This document shows, piece by piece, positions 1 through 8,992 of a stretch of DNA of 64,000 nucleotides. The notes under the pieces were generated by a model that had not been told where the DNA came from, made no database searches, and worked only from the letters and a program-made list of their open reading frames with translations. The DNA comes from Campylobacter concisus. Its GTDB lineage: Bacteria > Campylobacterota > Campylobacteria > Campylobacterales > Campylobacteraceae. Position 1 is the stretch's first letter; each line of letters starts with the position of its first letter. The stretch lies in contig LVWL01000019.1 of NCBI GenBank assembly GCA_002092835.1, positions 62,001-126,000 of the forward strand, read 5' to 3'. The translations under genes were made by a program, and so were the position numbers.

Positions 1-105
1 GCGGCAAATTTTGTGCTTAGTAGCATTAAAATCACACTAAAAGATAAGAGCCGCACATGGTATGGTGTGCAGTTTGAAAAGATGCTTGGCACTCTTGCAA
101 AATAG
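1..105 (+). CDS. C-terminal end of an unrecognised protein (partial)
   Basis: Frame 1 is open from the window edge to a TAG at 103-105 and gives 34 residues ending in GTLAK. The composition looks like real coding sequence (mixed charged and aromatic residues, including TWYGVQFEK), and the stop lies 9 bases before the end of the convergent DUF488 gene, a typical spacing for convergent genes here. The start is outside the window and the fragment is too short for me to assign a family. It could also be chance reading of an AT-rich end. Confidence 0.45.
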   Translation, partial: AANFVLSSIKITLKDKSRTWYGVQFEKMLGTLAK

Positions 106-114
106 GCGGACAAA

Positions 115-474
115 CTACTTATTTAAAATTTTTAATAACACAACGATATGGCAAAGATTTATATCTTTGCTAGCTGTTAGAAGTGCTATATCGCCATGCT
201 CTTTTTCTAGTTTTTTTAGCATTTTAAAGCAAGATTGCGCTTTTTCATTATCAAGCTCGAGCTCAAATTTCTCACAAAACTCATCAAATCTAGCTTCTCT
301 ATCTTCATGAAACCACTCTCTTAAAGCAGTGCTTGGTGTGATATCTTTTAACCAAATGAAATTTGAAAATATCTCTTTTCTTATGCCTCTTGGATAGAGT
401 CTATCAACAAAAACCGCCTTCATATCCAAACTATCATCTTTGATAAAATCATAAATTCTATAAGCTTTAAACAT
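115..474 (-). CDS. DUF488 family protein (YeaO-like)
   Basis: A 119-residue soluble protein. The pattern FVDRLYPRG at about residues 22-30, followed by FIWLKDITPS, ALREWFHE and a C-terminal GDIALLTASKD segment, is the signature of the DUF488/YeaO family. The length is normal for the family. Its molecular function is not established; some relatives sit near metal or redox stress genes. It is convergent with the partial gene at the window edge and divergent from prs. It appears intact. Confidence 0.85.
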   Translation of the reverse strand: MFKAYRIYDFIKDDSLDMKAVFVDRLYPRGIRKEIFSNFIWLKDITPSTALREWFHEDREARFDEFCEKFELELDNEKAQSCFKMLKKLEKEHGDIALLTASKDINLCHIVVLLKILNK

Positions 475-658
475 GTTGTGATTGTAATCCTATAATGTTT
501 ATAAATAAAAAAATATTCTTAGCTATCTTATATTTTTTATACTTGTTTAAATTTTAAGGTTTGTAAAATCAAAGCTAAAATTTTTGATTGTGGCGATAAG
601 AATTAAACTAGGGCTAGAAATGGTCCTAAAAATAAATTTAAATTAAAGCTCGTTTTGA

Positions 659-664
659 TAAAAT
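659..664 (+). promoter_or_regulatory. possible -10 element of prs
   Basis: The sequence GATAAAAT at 657-664 matches the loose sigma-70 -10 boxes of Campylobacter (TAAAAT hexamer at 659-664) and lies about 33 bases before the prs ATG. No clear -35 is seen, as is usual in this genus. The remainder of 475-697 is AT-rich and shows no other gene. Confidence 0.35.
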
Positions 665-697
665 CCCAACATAAAAATCACTAAAAGGGTTATCATT

Positions 698-1623
698 ATG
701 AGAGGCTATAAATTTTCTCAGGAACGGCTAATATTGAGCTTTCAAAGAAAATTTCGCAATATCTTTCACTTCCTCTTAGCGAGGCAAGTATAAAAAGATT
801 TAGCGATGGAGAGATCAGCGTGCAAATCGGCGAGAGCGTGCGCGGAAAAGATGTTTTTGTCATTCAGCCAACATGTGCACCGACAAATACAAATTTAATG
901 GAGCTACTTATTTTAACTGATGCTTTAAGACGTAGCAGTGCAAGCTCTATAACAGCGATTGTGCCGTATTTTGGCTACGCTAGACAAGATAGAAAAGCAG
1001 CTCCTAGAGTGCCGATCACTGCAAAGCTAGTGGCAAACATGATGCAAACAGCAGGTATCGATAGAGTCGTCACTATGGATCTTCACGCAGGACAAATTCA
1101 AGGATTTTTTGATATCCCGGTTGATAACCTTTATGGAAGCATCATTTTTAATGACTACGTAAGAGCTAAAAATCTACCAAATCCAATCGTTGCAAGCCCT
1201 GATGTAGGCGGCGTGGCTCGTGCTAGAGCCTTGGCTAAAAATCTAAATCTTGACATGGTTATTGTTGATAAACGCCGCGAAAAAGCAAACGAGAGCGAAG
1301 TGATGAATATAATTGGCGACGTAAATGGCAAAGATGTGATTTTGGTTGATGATATGATAGATACAGCTGGCACGATCGTAAAAGCAGCTGAAATTTTTAA
1401 AGAGCGTGGCGCAACTAGCGTTATGGCGTTTTGTACGCACCCAGTCCTTAGTGGGCCAGCTTACGATAGGCTAAGACTAGGCTTTTTAGATGAGCTAGTG
1501 GTAACAGATACGATACCTTTAGCAGAGGAGCTACCTTGTATAAAAGTGCTAAGTGCGGCTTCTTTATTTGGTGAAGTGATACGCCGTGTATATCACAATG
1601 AAAGCGTAAATAGCTTATTTTAA
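698..1623 (+). CDS. prs: ribose-phosphate pyrophosphokinase, single-base frameshift near the start
   Basis: Makes PRPP from ribose 5-phosphate and ATP for nucleotide, histidine and NAD synthesis. The pattern RQDRK (about residue 97) and the PRPP-binding loop [10 protein letters not shown] (about 217-226) are present, and the C-terminus [13 protein letters not shown] is typical of epsilonproteobacterial Prs. The ATG at 698 follows AAGGG and begins MRGYK, but the frame breaks at the AAA run 710-712; adding one A restores [14 protein letters not shown] and a normal protein of about 308 residues. Without it the longest frame begins at GTG 820 and lacks the first 41 residues. As prs is normally essential, a sequencing deletion is the likeliest explanation. 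Confidence 0.93.
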
Positions 1624-1669
1624 TTAATCTTGCTTTTGTTTTGAGTGTTTCAGGCAAAAGCCAAATCTT

Positions 1670-2659
1670 TCAATATTTATTAGAATTTAATTTTGATAAA
1701 TCAAAATTTATAGCAAAAAGATAGCCTCTATTTATAGCTGGAATTTTTAAAATTCTAGCCTTCTCTTTAAAAATTTTTGGCATTATGGCTTTGCAAAATG
1801 GAGTTACTAAAAGGTAAGCATCTGCGTATCCGACAGCGATCTTGCCGCTTAGCACCACGCTTGTTTGCTTTGCTAAATTTGCACTTAGCTCATCTTTTTG
1901 AGCTTTGCTTAGAAGCACGTTTAGCTCTTTTGCCGCCATATCAACGCCTCGTATCGCATTACTATCATTTTTTATGATAAAAATTTCATCACTTATTTTT
2001 GTGATATTTGGCATTAAAATTTGTCTATCGGCTTCTAAAAACTCAAAGCTCTTTTGCACGCCAATAAAATATCTATCCAAAAATGGCTCACTAAAATTTA
2101 GCCGAACAAAGCTTCTTTTTAACTCACCTTTTAAATTTGTCTCATCGACAAAGTAGCGCAAACCTCGCTCGTCAAGGTAGCTTTGAAGCTCTTTTTTGCG
2201 TAAATTTAAAAGCGGCCTAACTAGCCAGAAATGCTTTCTCTTTTCAAGCTCGCTCATGCCAAAGAGCTCTTTTAGTCCAGCACCCTTGCTAAGCTGCATC
2301 AAAAACCACTCAAATTTATCGTCAAACTGATGCGCTAGGATCAAATTTTCATAGCCAAATTTTTGGCAAATTTCTCCGAAAAACTCATATCTTGCCTCGC
2401 GCGCGTTTTTTTCAAAATTTGACTTATCTAAAAAAACGCTTTTAGTATAAATTTTTTTATCAAATTTATCTGCGAGCTCTTTTGCACTTTTTATCTCGCT
2501 TTTACTTTGCTCTCGAACATTGTAATCAACCATCGCTAGATCAAATTTGATCCCAGCCTTTTCTAAAATGTAAAAAAGTGCAGTGCTGTCTATGCCGTGC
2601 GAGAAGGCTAGTAGGTTAGCACCTGAGTTTAGCTTTTCTCGCACATTTTGGCTTATCAT
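1670..2659 (-). CDS. tilS: tRNA(Ile)-lysidine synthase
   Basis: TilS converts C34 of the CAU-anticodon tRNA-Ile to lysidine using ATP and lysine. The N-terminal PP-loop is seen as SHGIDS at residues 20-25, a variant of the common SGGxDS, followed by the N-type ATPase fold (VDYNVR, then [17 protein letters not shown] at about 105-121, equivalent to the AHHxDDQ region). At 329 residues it is compact, as usual for Campylobacter/Helicobacter. It follows rimO with a 4-base overlap and converges on prs. Confidence 0.92.
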   Translation of the reverse strand: MISQNVREKLNSGANLLAFSHGIDSTALFYILEKAGIKFDLAMVDYNVREQSKSEIKSAKELADKFDKKIYTKSVFLDKSNFEKNAREARYEFFGEICQKFGYENLILAHQFDDKFEWFLMQLSKGAGLKELFGMSELEKRKHFWLVRPLLNLRKKELQSYLDERGLRYFVDETNLKGELKRSFVRLNFSEPFLDRYFIGVQKSFEFLEADRQILMPNITKISDEIFIIKNDSNAIRGVDMAAKELNVLLSKAQKDELSANLAKQTSVVLSGKIAVGYADAYLLVTPFCKAIMPKIFKEKARILKIPAINRGYLFAINFDLSKLNSNKY

Positions 2660-3966
2660 TTTGCTTTTTTGATGATTGTAGCGATTAGTTTTTGATCAAC
2701 CACGTCAGTGACCTCGCAAAGATAGAGTGAGCCTATTTCAAGCTCTTTTACATCGCTTTCATTTATTAAAATTTCGCCGTCTATATCTTTATCCCAGATG
2801 TCTTTTTTGGCTGCGTAAAACATCTCGCCCTCGCTGCTTTCGCCCTCAAGAGAAGCATAAATTTGCTTGCCAATCTCTTTTTGCAAGCTCTCATTTATCG
2901 CTTTTTTAGTGATCTTTTCTATCTTATTTAGTCTTTTTGAGATGATCTTAGCTGGGATTTGCTCCATTTCAAAAGATGCTGTGTCTTCTTCTTTTGAGTA
3001 GGCAAAGGCTGAAATTCTATCAAATTTAAACTCTTCTAAAAATTCGCAAAGCTCCTCAAAATCCTCCTCGCTCTCTCCTGGATGGCCCACGATAACACCA
3101 GTTCGTAAGAATGAATTCTCGGCATTTCTCATTAAATTTAAAAGCTCTTTGATCTTTTTAGCACCACTTCCACGCTTCATTATCTTTAGCATGTCTTCGC
3201 TGATGTGCTGAATCGGCATGTCAAAGTAGTTATGAAAGACAGGCGAGGCGATTATACGTTCAATTAGCTCCTTGCTGGTCGTGCTTGGATAGAGATAAAG
3301 TATCCTGGCACTCCTTACGCCCTTTATCTTTTCTATCTCGTCTATTAAATTTATAAGCCCGTCGCTAACGCCTTGATCGCGCATATATGAGCTTGAGTCT
3401 TGGGACAAAAAGCTAAAGTCGTAGTAGCCTTTTTTGACCAGATTTTTAACCTCATTTACGATGTTTTCAAGCGAGCGTGATTTTAGCTTGCCTTTAAAAG
3501 TTGGAATGGCACAAAAGCTGCATTTTTGGTTACAGCCCTCTGAAATTTTGATGTAGGCGTGGTAGTTTGAGCCAGTTATGACGCGCTCTTCATTTGCCTG
3601 CAAATAGGTCTGCGGGCTAAATAAATTTTGCTTTTTCAAGATGATCTCATCGATCTTGTCGTAGTCAGCCACACCGGTAAAGAGATCAACCTCTGGCAAC
3701 TCTTTTATTAGCTCATCTTTGTAGCGCTGCATAAGACAGCCAGTCACTACTAGTAAAGAGCCATTTTTACGAACTTCGTGCATCTCAAGTATGGTTTGGA
3801 TACTCTCTTCTTTAGCAGATTTTATAAAGCCACAAGTATTTACGATGATAACGTCGGCGTCACTGATATCATCGGTGATATCGTAGTTTTGTAGTCTGCC
3901 GAGCATTATTTCTGAATCAACTAAATTTTTATTACAACCAAGTGAAATTAAGTGAAGTTTTGGCAT
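2656..3966 (-). CDS. rimO: ribosomal protein S12 methylthiotransferase
   Basis: A radical SAM methylthiotransferase that modifies the conserved aspartate of ribosomal protein S12. The N-terminal UPF0004 domain supplies cysteines at 11, 45 and 77 (SLGCNKN, NTCGF, TGCL); the radical SAM cluster is the CxxxCxxC at 145-152; a TRAM domain closes the protein. [12 protein letters not shown] separates RimO from MiaB and MtaB, both of which are also encoded in this window. 436 residues, normal. It overlaps tilS by 4 bases and starts 2 bases after panC ends, so the three are probably co-transcribed. Confidence 0.96.
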   Translation of the reverse strand: MPKLHLISLGCNKNLVDSEIMLGRLQNYDITDDISDADVIIVNTCGFIKSAKEESIQTILEMHEVRKNGSLLVVTGCLMQRYKDELIKELPEVDLFTGVADYDKIDEIILKKQNLFSPQTYLQANEERVITGSNYHAYIKISEGCNQKCSFCAIPTFKGKLKSRSLENIVNEVKNLVKKGYYDFSFLSQDSSSYMRDQGVSDGLINLIDEIEKIKGVRSARILYLYPSTTSKELIERIIASPVFHNYFDMPIQHISEDMLKIMKRGSGAKKIKELLNLMRNAENSFLRTGVIVGHPGESEEDFEELCEFLEEFKFDRISAFAYSKEEDTASFEMEQIPAKIISKRLNKIEKITKKAINESLQKEIGKQIYASLEGESSEGEMFYAAKKDIWDKDIDGEILINESDVKELEIGSLYLCEVTDVVDQKLIATIIKKAK

Positions 3967-3968
3967 TT

Positions 3969-4790
3969 TTAGATCCAGATGTTGTCTATTAGTCTAGTTT
4001 TGTCGACATAAGCTGCTACTAAAATAATGGTATTTTCTTTTTCTATTTTTGAAATCTCGTTTAAATTTCTATCCGTAATAGCGACATAATCAACCTTTAA
4101 CGGCTCTAGCACTTCAAGCATCTTTGTTTTGATCTCGCTTGTGTCTTCCTCACCATTTTGGATCAAATTTTGTGCTTTATTTAGCGATCTTGAAAGCCTT
4201 AGAGCATTACATTTATCTTCGTCGCAGATATAGACGTTTCTACTTGAAAGTGCAAGTCCGTCCGGCTCTCTAACGATATCACAAGCCACTAGGCTGGTAT
4301 TAAGAAAAAATGTCTTTATCATGTTTTGCACGATGATTAATTGTTGTGTATCTTTTTTGCCCATGTAAACGCTATTTGCACGAGTTAGGCGAAATAGCTT
4401 GTTTAGCACCCTTAAGACGCCATCAAAGTGTCCAGGTCTAGTTTTGCCCTCTAAGATGGCTGAAAATTTCTTTGGAGCGACGATTAGAGGTTCATCTTCA
4501 AAGTAAAGTTCACCAGCATCTGGAATAAAAATAGCACTAACGCCATTTTGCTCGCAAATTTTAATGTCGTTTTGCTCGTTTCTTGGATATTTGTCTAGAT
4601 CTTCGCCTGGTAAAAATTGAGTTGGATTAACGAATGTTGAGACGATGCTTATCTCGTTTTCGCTCACGCATTTTTTGATAAGGCTAATGTGTCCGTCATG
4701 AAGTGCGCCCATGGTTGGCACAAAACCGATCTTTGCGCTTGTGCTAGAGACGAAATTTTGAAGTTCTTTTATAGTTCTTATGATTTGCAT
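3969..4790 (-). CDS. panC: pantothenate synthetase
   Basis: Ligates pantoate and beta-alanine with ATP in pantothenate (CoA) synthesis. The nucleotide-binding motif [10 protein letters not shown] at 25-34, the FVNPTQF segment, the GHFDGV region and the LSSRN signature are all visible. 273 residues, normal length. First gene of the leftward panC-rimO-tilS run, divergent from prfB. panB and panD are not in the window. Confidence 0.97.
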   Translation of the reverse strand: MQIIRTIKELQNFVSSTSAKIGFVPTMGALHDGHISLIKKCVSENEISIVSTFVNPTQFLPGEDLDKYPRNEQNDIKICEQNGVSAIFIPDAGELYFEDEPLIVAPKKFSAILEGKTRPGHFDGVLRVLNKLFRLTRANSVYMGKKDTQQLIIVQNMIKTFFLNTSLVACDIVREPDGLALSSRNVYICDEDKCNALRLSRSLNKAQNLIQNGEEDTSEIKTKMLEVLEPLKVDYVAITDRNLNEISKIEKENTIILVAAYVDKTRLIDNIWI

Positions 4791-4880
4791 ATTTGACTCT
4801 TTTTATCTAAATTTTAACTTGGCATTGTAACAAAAAAGGATTAAAAGGGCGTAAATTTAAAAATGTAAGCAACTTTTGGC

Positions 4881-4886
4881 TAAAAT
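4881..4886 (+). promoter_or_regulatory. -10 element of prfB
   Basis: TAAAAT at 4881-4886, in the context TTGGCTAAAATCGG, lies 25 bases upstream of the proposed TTG start at 4911, with GGAG at 4901-4904 between them. Position and sequence fit a Campylobacter sigma-70 -10 box. No -35 is recognisable. Confidence 0.5.
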
Positions 4887-4910
4887 CGGCAAAAATTTTT
4901 GGAGAAAAAC

Positions 4911-6011
4911 TTGGATAGTTACGAATACAACGAGCTTTTAAAGAAGCTACAAACAAAAGTTGAAAACATAGGCTCTATCGTAAAGCCTGAAGAGATCAAG
5001 GCTAGACTAAAAGAGATCGAGGCCACCGAGCAAGATCCTGATTTTTGGCAAGATATCGCAAGAGCAGGGGCACTAAATAAAGAAAAAACTAAAATTTCAA
5101 ACATGCTTGCAAAATTTAACGATGCTAATCAGGCAGTAAGCGATGCAAAGGAGCTTTTTGAGCTAGCAAATTCTGAAAATGACGAAGAGACTATAAATTC
5201 TCTTTTTGATGACGCTAAAAATTTAGATGAAAAGATAGTAAATCTTGAAATTTCTATGCTTTTAAGCGGCGAAGATGATGGCAAAAATGCGATCGTATCG
5301 ATCCACCCTGGAGCTGGCGGCACTGAGAGTAACGACTGGGCGAGTATGCTTTATAGGATGTATCTTAGATTTTGCGAGCGCGAGGGTTTTAAGGTCGAGA
5401 CTCTTGACTTTCAAGAGGGCGATGAGGCAGGGCTAAAGGACGTGAGCTTTATTGTAAAAGGTGAAAATGCTTATGGATATTTCAAAGCAGAAAATGGTAT
5501 CCATAGGCTCGTTCGTACAAGCCCATTTGATAGTGCAGGGCGCCGTCATACAAGCTTTTCAAGTGTCATGGTAAGCCCTGAGATAGATGATGATATAGAG
5601 ATCGAGATCGAAGAGAAAGATCTAAAGATAGATACTTATAGAGCTAGTGGCGCAGGCGGTCAGCACGTAAACAAGACTGAATCTGCCATCCGCATCACGC
5701 ATATACCAACTGGCATCGTCGTGCAGTGCCAAAACGACCGCAGTCAGCACAAAAATAGAGCTACAGCGATGAAAATGTTAAAATCACGCCTTTACGAGCT
5801 TGAGCTGATGAAGCAGCAAGAAGCGAGTAATAGCGTCGAAAAGAGTGAGATCGGCTGGGGGCATCAGATAAGATCATATGTGCTTTTCCCGTATCAGCAA
5901 GTAAAAGACAACCGCAGCGGCGAGGCATACTCACAAACTGATGCGATACTTGATGGAGATATCAAAAAGATGATAGAAGGCGTCTTGATCGCTCAAAAGG
6001 CTGAGGCGTAG
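4911..6011 (+). CDS. prfB: peptide chain release factor 2
   Basis: Recognises UGA and UAA stop codons and triggers peptide release. The tripeptide SPF (about 204-206) decodes the stop, and GGQ (about 249-251, within [13 protein letters not shown]) contacts the peptidyl transferase centre. I place the start at TTG 4911 because GGAG at 4901-4904 is well spaced and the resulting [10 protein letters not shown] matches what I recall of the C. jejuni N-terminus; a TTG at 4899 would swallow that ribosome binding site. 366 residues. There is no internal UGA, so the programmed +1 frameshift of E. coli prfB is absent. Confidence 0.97.
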   Translation: MDSYEYNELLKKLQTKVENIGSIVKPEEIKARLKEIEATEQDPDFWQDIARAGALNKEKTKISNMLAKFNDANQAVSDAKELFELANSENDEETINSLFDDAKNLDEKIVNLEISMLLSGEDDGKNAIVSIHPGAGGTESNDWASMLYRMYLRFCEREGFKVETLDFQEGDEAGLKDVSFIVKGENAYGYFKAENGIHRLVRTSPFDSAGRRHTSFSSVMVSPEIDDDIEIEIEEKDLKIDTYRASGAGGQHVNKTESAIRITHIPTGIVVQCQNDRSQHKNRATAMKMLKSRLYELELMKQQEASNSVEKSEIGWGHQIRSYVLFPYQQVKDNRSGEAYSQTDAILDGDIKKMIEGVLIAQKAEA

Positions 6012-6021
6012 TAAATTTATA

Positions 6022-6054
6022 AAAAGAGATGAGAACTAAAATTTTATCTCTTTT
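6022..6054 (+). terminator. terminator between prfB and a convergent lipoprotein gene
   Basis: A 9-bp perfect inverted repeat, AAAAGAGAT at 6022-6030 and ATCTCTTTT at 6046-6054, with a 15-base loop. It starts 10 bases after the prfB stop and overlaps the 3' end of the convergent gene (stop at 6036). AT-rich flanks on both strands suggest it may work in both directions. Confidence 0.5.
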
Positions 6055-6587
6055 AGCTTTGCACAAGCTTCTTCTTTGTCTTTAAAACAAGCCTCATCAA
6101 GATAAATTCTAGCTTTTTTATAGTCATTTTTGCCTAGATAGATAAGCCCTAGATCGTAGCTAGCCTCGCTTGAGCCAAGGCTTGTAGCTTTTTCATAAAA
6201 ATATATCGCTTTTTCTAAATTTTTATTGACCCCAAGGCCGTATTCGTATATATATCCAGCACTTCTTAGTCCGTCTATGTTGCCGTATCTGCCAGCTGTC
6301 TCAAACCAAAAAAGTGCCCTTAAGATATCCTTGCTAAAGCCTTTGCCGTCACGAAAGCAAATGCCAGTTTGCTGCATGGCTAGAACATTTCCATCTTTTG
6401 CGTAGTCGTAAAATCTCTTGCAAGCTTTTGGATAGTTACCTTCATTGTATAGATATATAGCATCTGCTATTTGTTCGACCTCTGGATCAAGTGGTGGCTC
6501 GCTAAGGCCAAAATTTTGTGAAATTTGATCTAACGAACATCCCCAAAATAGCAAAACACTAAACACAAAAATGATAAATTTTTTCAT
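6036..6587 (-). CDS. Sel1-repeat lipoprotein
   Basis: 183 residues beginning with a lipoprotein signal peptide (MKKFIIFVFSVLLFWGC, lipobox LFWGC with the lipidated Cys at 17). The rest consists of Sel1-like TPR units (for example AGYIYEYGLGVNKNLEKA and GLIYLGKNDYKKA). Only the last unit has the paired-cysteine spacing C-x7-C seen in Hcp proteins, unlike the two lipoproteins downstream at 8339-9616. Probably an envelope scaffold for protein contacts; no specific partner can be read from the sequence. Convergent with prfB, divergent from the next gene. Confidence 0.82.
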   Translation of the reverse strand: MKKFIIFVFSVLLFWGCSLDQISQNFGLSEPPLDPEVEQIADAIYLYNEGNYPKACKRFYDYAKDGNVLAMQQTGICFRDGKGFSKDILRALFWFETAGRYGNIDGLRSAGYIYEYGLGVNKNLEKAIYFYEKATSLGSSEASYDLGLIYLGKNDYKKARIYLDEACFKDKEEACAKLKEIKF

Positions 6588-6629
6588 ATTTGTCCTTGAA
6601 AATTTAGGCGATTTTATCCAATTTTATCT

Positions 6630-6635
6630 TATAAT
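6630..6635 (+). promoter_or_regulatory. -10 element of the RclA-like/Hcp operon
   Basis: A perfect TATAAT at 6630-6635 (context TCTTATAATGCCCG), 30 bases before the ATG at 6665, with AAAAGGA just upstream of that ATG. It probably drives the four rightward genes 6665-9616, which are separated by at most 10 bases. Confidence 0.65.
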
Positions 6636-6664
6636 GCCCGAAAATTTTAAGCAAAAGGAACGAT

Positions 6665-6985
6665 ATGGATCATAATGCACTTTTAATCCAGCTTGGCTAT
6701 AACGTCAATGAAACGACCACTGCTCAAATGTGTAGAATTTTAAACAATACTGATGGTCTTTTGCCAAAGAGCATAATTGAACTAAATGATCATTTAAAGC
6801 CACACCTTTGTTTTGTGGCGATGAGTGGAAGTGAAGATAGACTAAAGATAAAAAATGTAGCTACCGTTAATGAAATAAAAGAGCGAGTTGATGAGATTAT
6901 AAAAAACTGGGCTAATAAATATAAAATGGAGCTAAAAAAGATAAATGAAACAACTTACTATATAATGGGAAAGATAAGGGACTGA
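6665..6985 (+). CDS. conserved-looking protein of unknown function, 106 aa
   Basis: Soluble, 106 residues, with ATG preceded by AAAAGGA. I do not recognise the family. The N-terminal half (ALLIQLGYNVNETTTAQMCRI) looks helical; a hydrophobic strand LCFVAMSG follows at about residues 48-55; the C-terminal half is amphipathic helix ending in TTYYIMGKIRD. It has two cysteines (about 23 and 49) without a metal-binding pattern. It is the first gene of the unit, 2 bases before the RclA-like flavoenzyme, so a joint role with that enzyme is possible but unproven. Clear start, good context and normal codon use support it as real. Confidence 0.75.
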   Translation: MDHNALLIQLGYNVNETTTAQMCRILNNTDGLLPKSIIELNDHLKPHLCFVAMSGSEDRLKIKNVATVNEIKERVDEIIKNWANKYKMELKKINETTYYIMGKIRD

Positions 6986-6987
6986 AA

Positions 6988-8328
6988 ATGAAATATGATA
7001 TTGTAATTATTGGTTTTGGAAAAGCTGGCAAAACGCTAGCGGTTAAAGCTGCCGCACTTGGCAAAAAAGTGGCTCTTGTAGAGAGATCGCCAAAGATGTA
7101 TGGAGGCACTTGCATAAATGTTGGCTGCATACCAACCAAACGTCTAATAACAGCCGCTAAAGAGGCAAAATTTGTAAATAATAGCGTTGAAAGCGAATAT
7201 TACACGCTTAGCGTGGAAAATAAAAATAAGCTAATCTCAGCTTTGAATGCTAAAAACTATGCAATGCTAAATGATAAAGAAAATATCGATGTGATCGATG
7301 GTGTTGGCTCATTTGCTAGTGAAAATAGTGTACTTGTAACAACGCCAAGCGGCGAGAAAAAGATAATAGAGGGCGACTTTATCATTATAAATAGTGGCTC
7401 AAAAGAAGTAGATGCTCCTTTTGAGGTTGTAAGCTCAAATGTATTTTCAAGCCAAACTTTGCTTGATCTAAAAAATTTACCAAAGCATTTTGTCATTATC
7501 GGTAGTGGTTTTATCGGTATAGAGTTTGCATCGATGTTTGCAAATTTTGGCTCAAAAGTGACTATCATAGGGCGTTCAAAACTACTTAAAAACGAAGATG
7601 ATGATATAGCTAATAGCGTAAAAGAAGCTCTTAGAGTCCAAGGCGTTGAAATTTTAGAGGGTTGCGAGATAGAGTGCATTAAAGAAAATGTATTAAATTT
7701 CAAGCAAAATGGCGAGCAAAGATGCCTTAGAGCTGATGCATTTTTGCTCGCGCTTGGCAGAGTGGCAAATGTGGATGATTTAAATTTAAAAGCTGCTGGA
7801 GTTGAGCTAAATGAAAAAGGCTTTATAAAGACAAATGAAAATCTTCAAACAAATATGCCAAACATCTATGCGGTAGGCGACGTGCGCGGCGGAGAGCTTT
7901 TTACTTACACGAGCTTGGATGATTTTAGGATAGTTTATTCACAAATTTTTGGTGATAAAAAGAGAAATACCAAAAATAGAAGTATTCATGCAAATGTGCT
8001 ATTTACCGACACTCCATTAGCAAGAGTTGGAGTAAATGCAAAAGAGGCTAGCAAGCTTGGGCTAAATTTTAAAGAGCTAAAGCTTAGCATGGCAACAGTA
8101 CCAGGCGCAAAAGTCCTAAATCACGATGTAGGTATGCTAAAAGCTATCGTTGATGCACAAAGCGGCGAAATTTTGGGTGCTAGCTTTCACTGCATCTATG
8201 CAAATGAGCTGATAAATGAAATCGCAATTGCAATGAATTTAAAAGCAAATGCAAATTTCTTTAAAAATCAAATTTTCACTCATCCAAGTATCAGTGAAGC
8301 ACTAAATGACTTATTTGGACAATTTTAA
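6988..8328 (+). CDS. FAD-dependent pyridine nucleotide-disulfide oxidoreductase (RclA/mercuric reductase-like)
   Basis: 446 residues of the class I flavin disulfide reductase family. The FAD-binding GxGxxG variant IGFGKAGKT is at about 8-16, the redox-active pair is GGTCINVGCIPTK (CxxxxC, about 40-52), the NAD(P) Rossmann motif is GSGFIGIEFA, and the dimer domain ends with HPSISE, equivalent to the catalytic His-x-x-x-Glu of the partner subunit. It lacks the extra domains of lipoamide or glutathione reductases and most resembles RclA-type enzymes tied to reactive chlorine or copper stress; the substrate is inferred only. It is followed after 10 bases by two cysteine-rich lipoproteins. Confidence 0.88.
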   Translation: MKYDIVIIGFGKAGKTLAVKAAALGKKVALVERSPKMYGGTCINVGCIPTKRLITAAKEAKFVNNSVESEYYTLSVENKNKLISALNAKNYAMLNDKENIDVIDGVGSFASENSVLVTTPSGEKKIIEGDFIIINSGSKEVDAPFEVVSSNVFSSQTLLDLKNLPKHFVIIGSGFIGIEFASMFANFGSKVTIIGRSKLLKNEDDDIANSVKEALRVQGVEILEGCEIECIKENVLNFKQNGEQRCLRADAFLLALGRVANVDDLNLKAAGVELNEKGFIKTNENLQTNMPNIYAVGDVRGGELFTYTSLDDFRIVYSQIFGDKKRNTKNRSIHANVLFTDTPLARVGVNAKEASKLGLNFKELKLSMATVPGAKVLNHDVGMLKAIVDAQSGEILGASFHCIYANELINEIAIAMNLKANANFFKNQIFTHPSISEALNDLFGQF

Positions 8329-8338
8329 AAGGAAAAGA

Positions 8339-8992
8339 ATGAAAAAATATTTATTGCTTTTATCGGCTTTATTTTTCACTGGCTGCTTAAATGTGATTGG
8401 TGTAGGACAAAAACAAGATGATTCGTGGCAGCAGCCAAAGGATGAAAAAATAGTGCAAAATAAAGAGCAAATTTCAAGAAATGCGATCGAAATTTTAATA
8501 CCAAAATGCGAAGAAGGCGATGCGGAAGCTTGCAATGATTTGGGTGTAAATTACGAGCTTTTAAAAGAATATGAAAACGCTTTAACAAATTATAAAAAAG
8601 CTTGCGATGCGAAAGTGCAGCTTGCTTGCTCAAACCTTGGCATGCTCTATGAAAACGGCCTTGGCGTGAAAAAAGATCCAAAAAAAGCGGTCGAAATTTA
8701 CAAAGATAGCTGCAACAGTGGCGGTGTGCAAGCTTGCTATCATTTAGGCAATGCTTATAGAAAAGGTGAGATCGTTAAGCGAGATTATTACTTAGCAATG
8801 CAAGCTTATACAAATGCATGCAATGCTGGCGATTTGCCAAGTTGTGCCAATATCGGAGCGATGTATGAGCTTGGTCTTGGTGTCAATAAAGATGAAAAAA
8901 GGGCTTATGGAATTTATAAAGTCGCTTGCTTTCGTGGGCTAAGCAAGGCATGTCCGCAGATGAAAAGACTAGGTACAAAGCTGGGAATGTAA
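8339..8992 (+). CDS. Hcp-like disulfide-rich Sel1-repeat lipoprotein
   Basis: 217 residues. I use the ATG at 8339 (AAAAGGAAAAG upstream) rather than an in-frame ATG at 8306 inside the oxidoreductase gene, because it gives a clean lipoprotein signal peptide (MKKYLLLLSALFFTGC). The mature part has five Sel1/Hcp helix pairs, each with cysteines spaced C-x7-C (for example CEEGDAEAC, CNSGGVQAC, CNAGDLPSC). In Helicobacter cysteine-rich proteins this spacing forms disulfide staples. Expected to be anchored in the envelope. The next gene begins at the very next base. Confidence 0.88.
   Translation: MKKYLLLLSALFFTGCLNVIGVGQKQDDSWQQPKDEKIVQNKEQISRNAIEILIPKCEEGDAEACNDLGVNYELLKEYENALTNYKKACDAKVQLACSNLGMLYENGLGVKKDPKKAVEIYKDSCNSGGVQACYHLGNAYRKGEIVKRDYYLAMQAYTNACNAGDLPSCANIGAMYELGLGVNKDEKRAYGIYKVACFRGLSKACPQMKRLGTKLGM

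Noticed and set aside
1632-1661. Terminator between prs and tilS (GCTTTTG ... CAAAAGC)
   Set aside because: Only a 7-bp stem with a 16-base loop and no clear T-tail; it could be chance between two convergent genes.
4899-5010. Programmed +1 frameshift in prfB
   Set aside because: The frame is open from TTG 4911 to the stop; no internal UGA or CUUUGA-type slippery site is present near codon 25.
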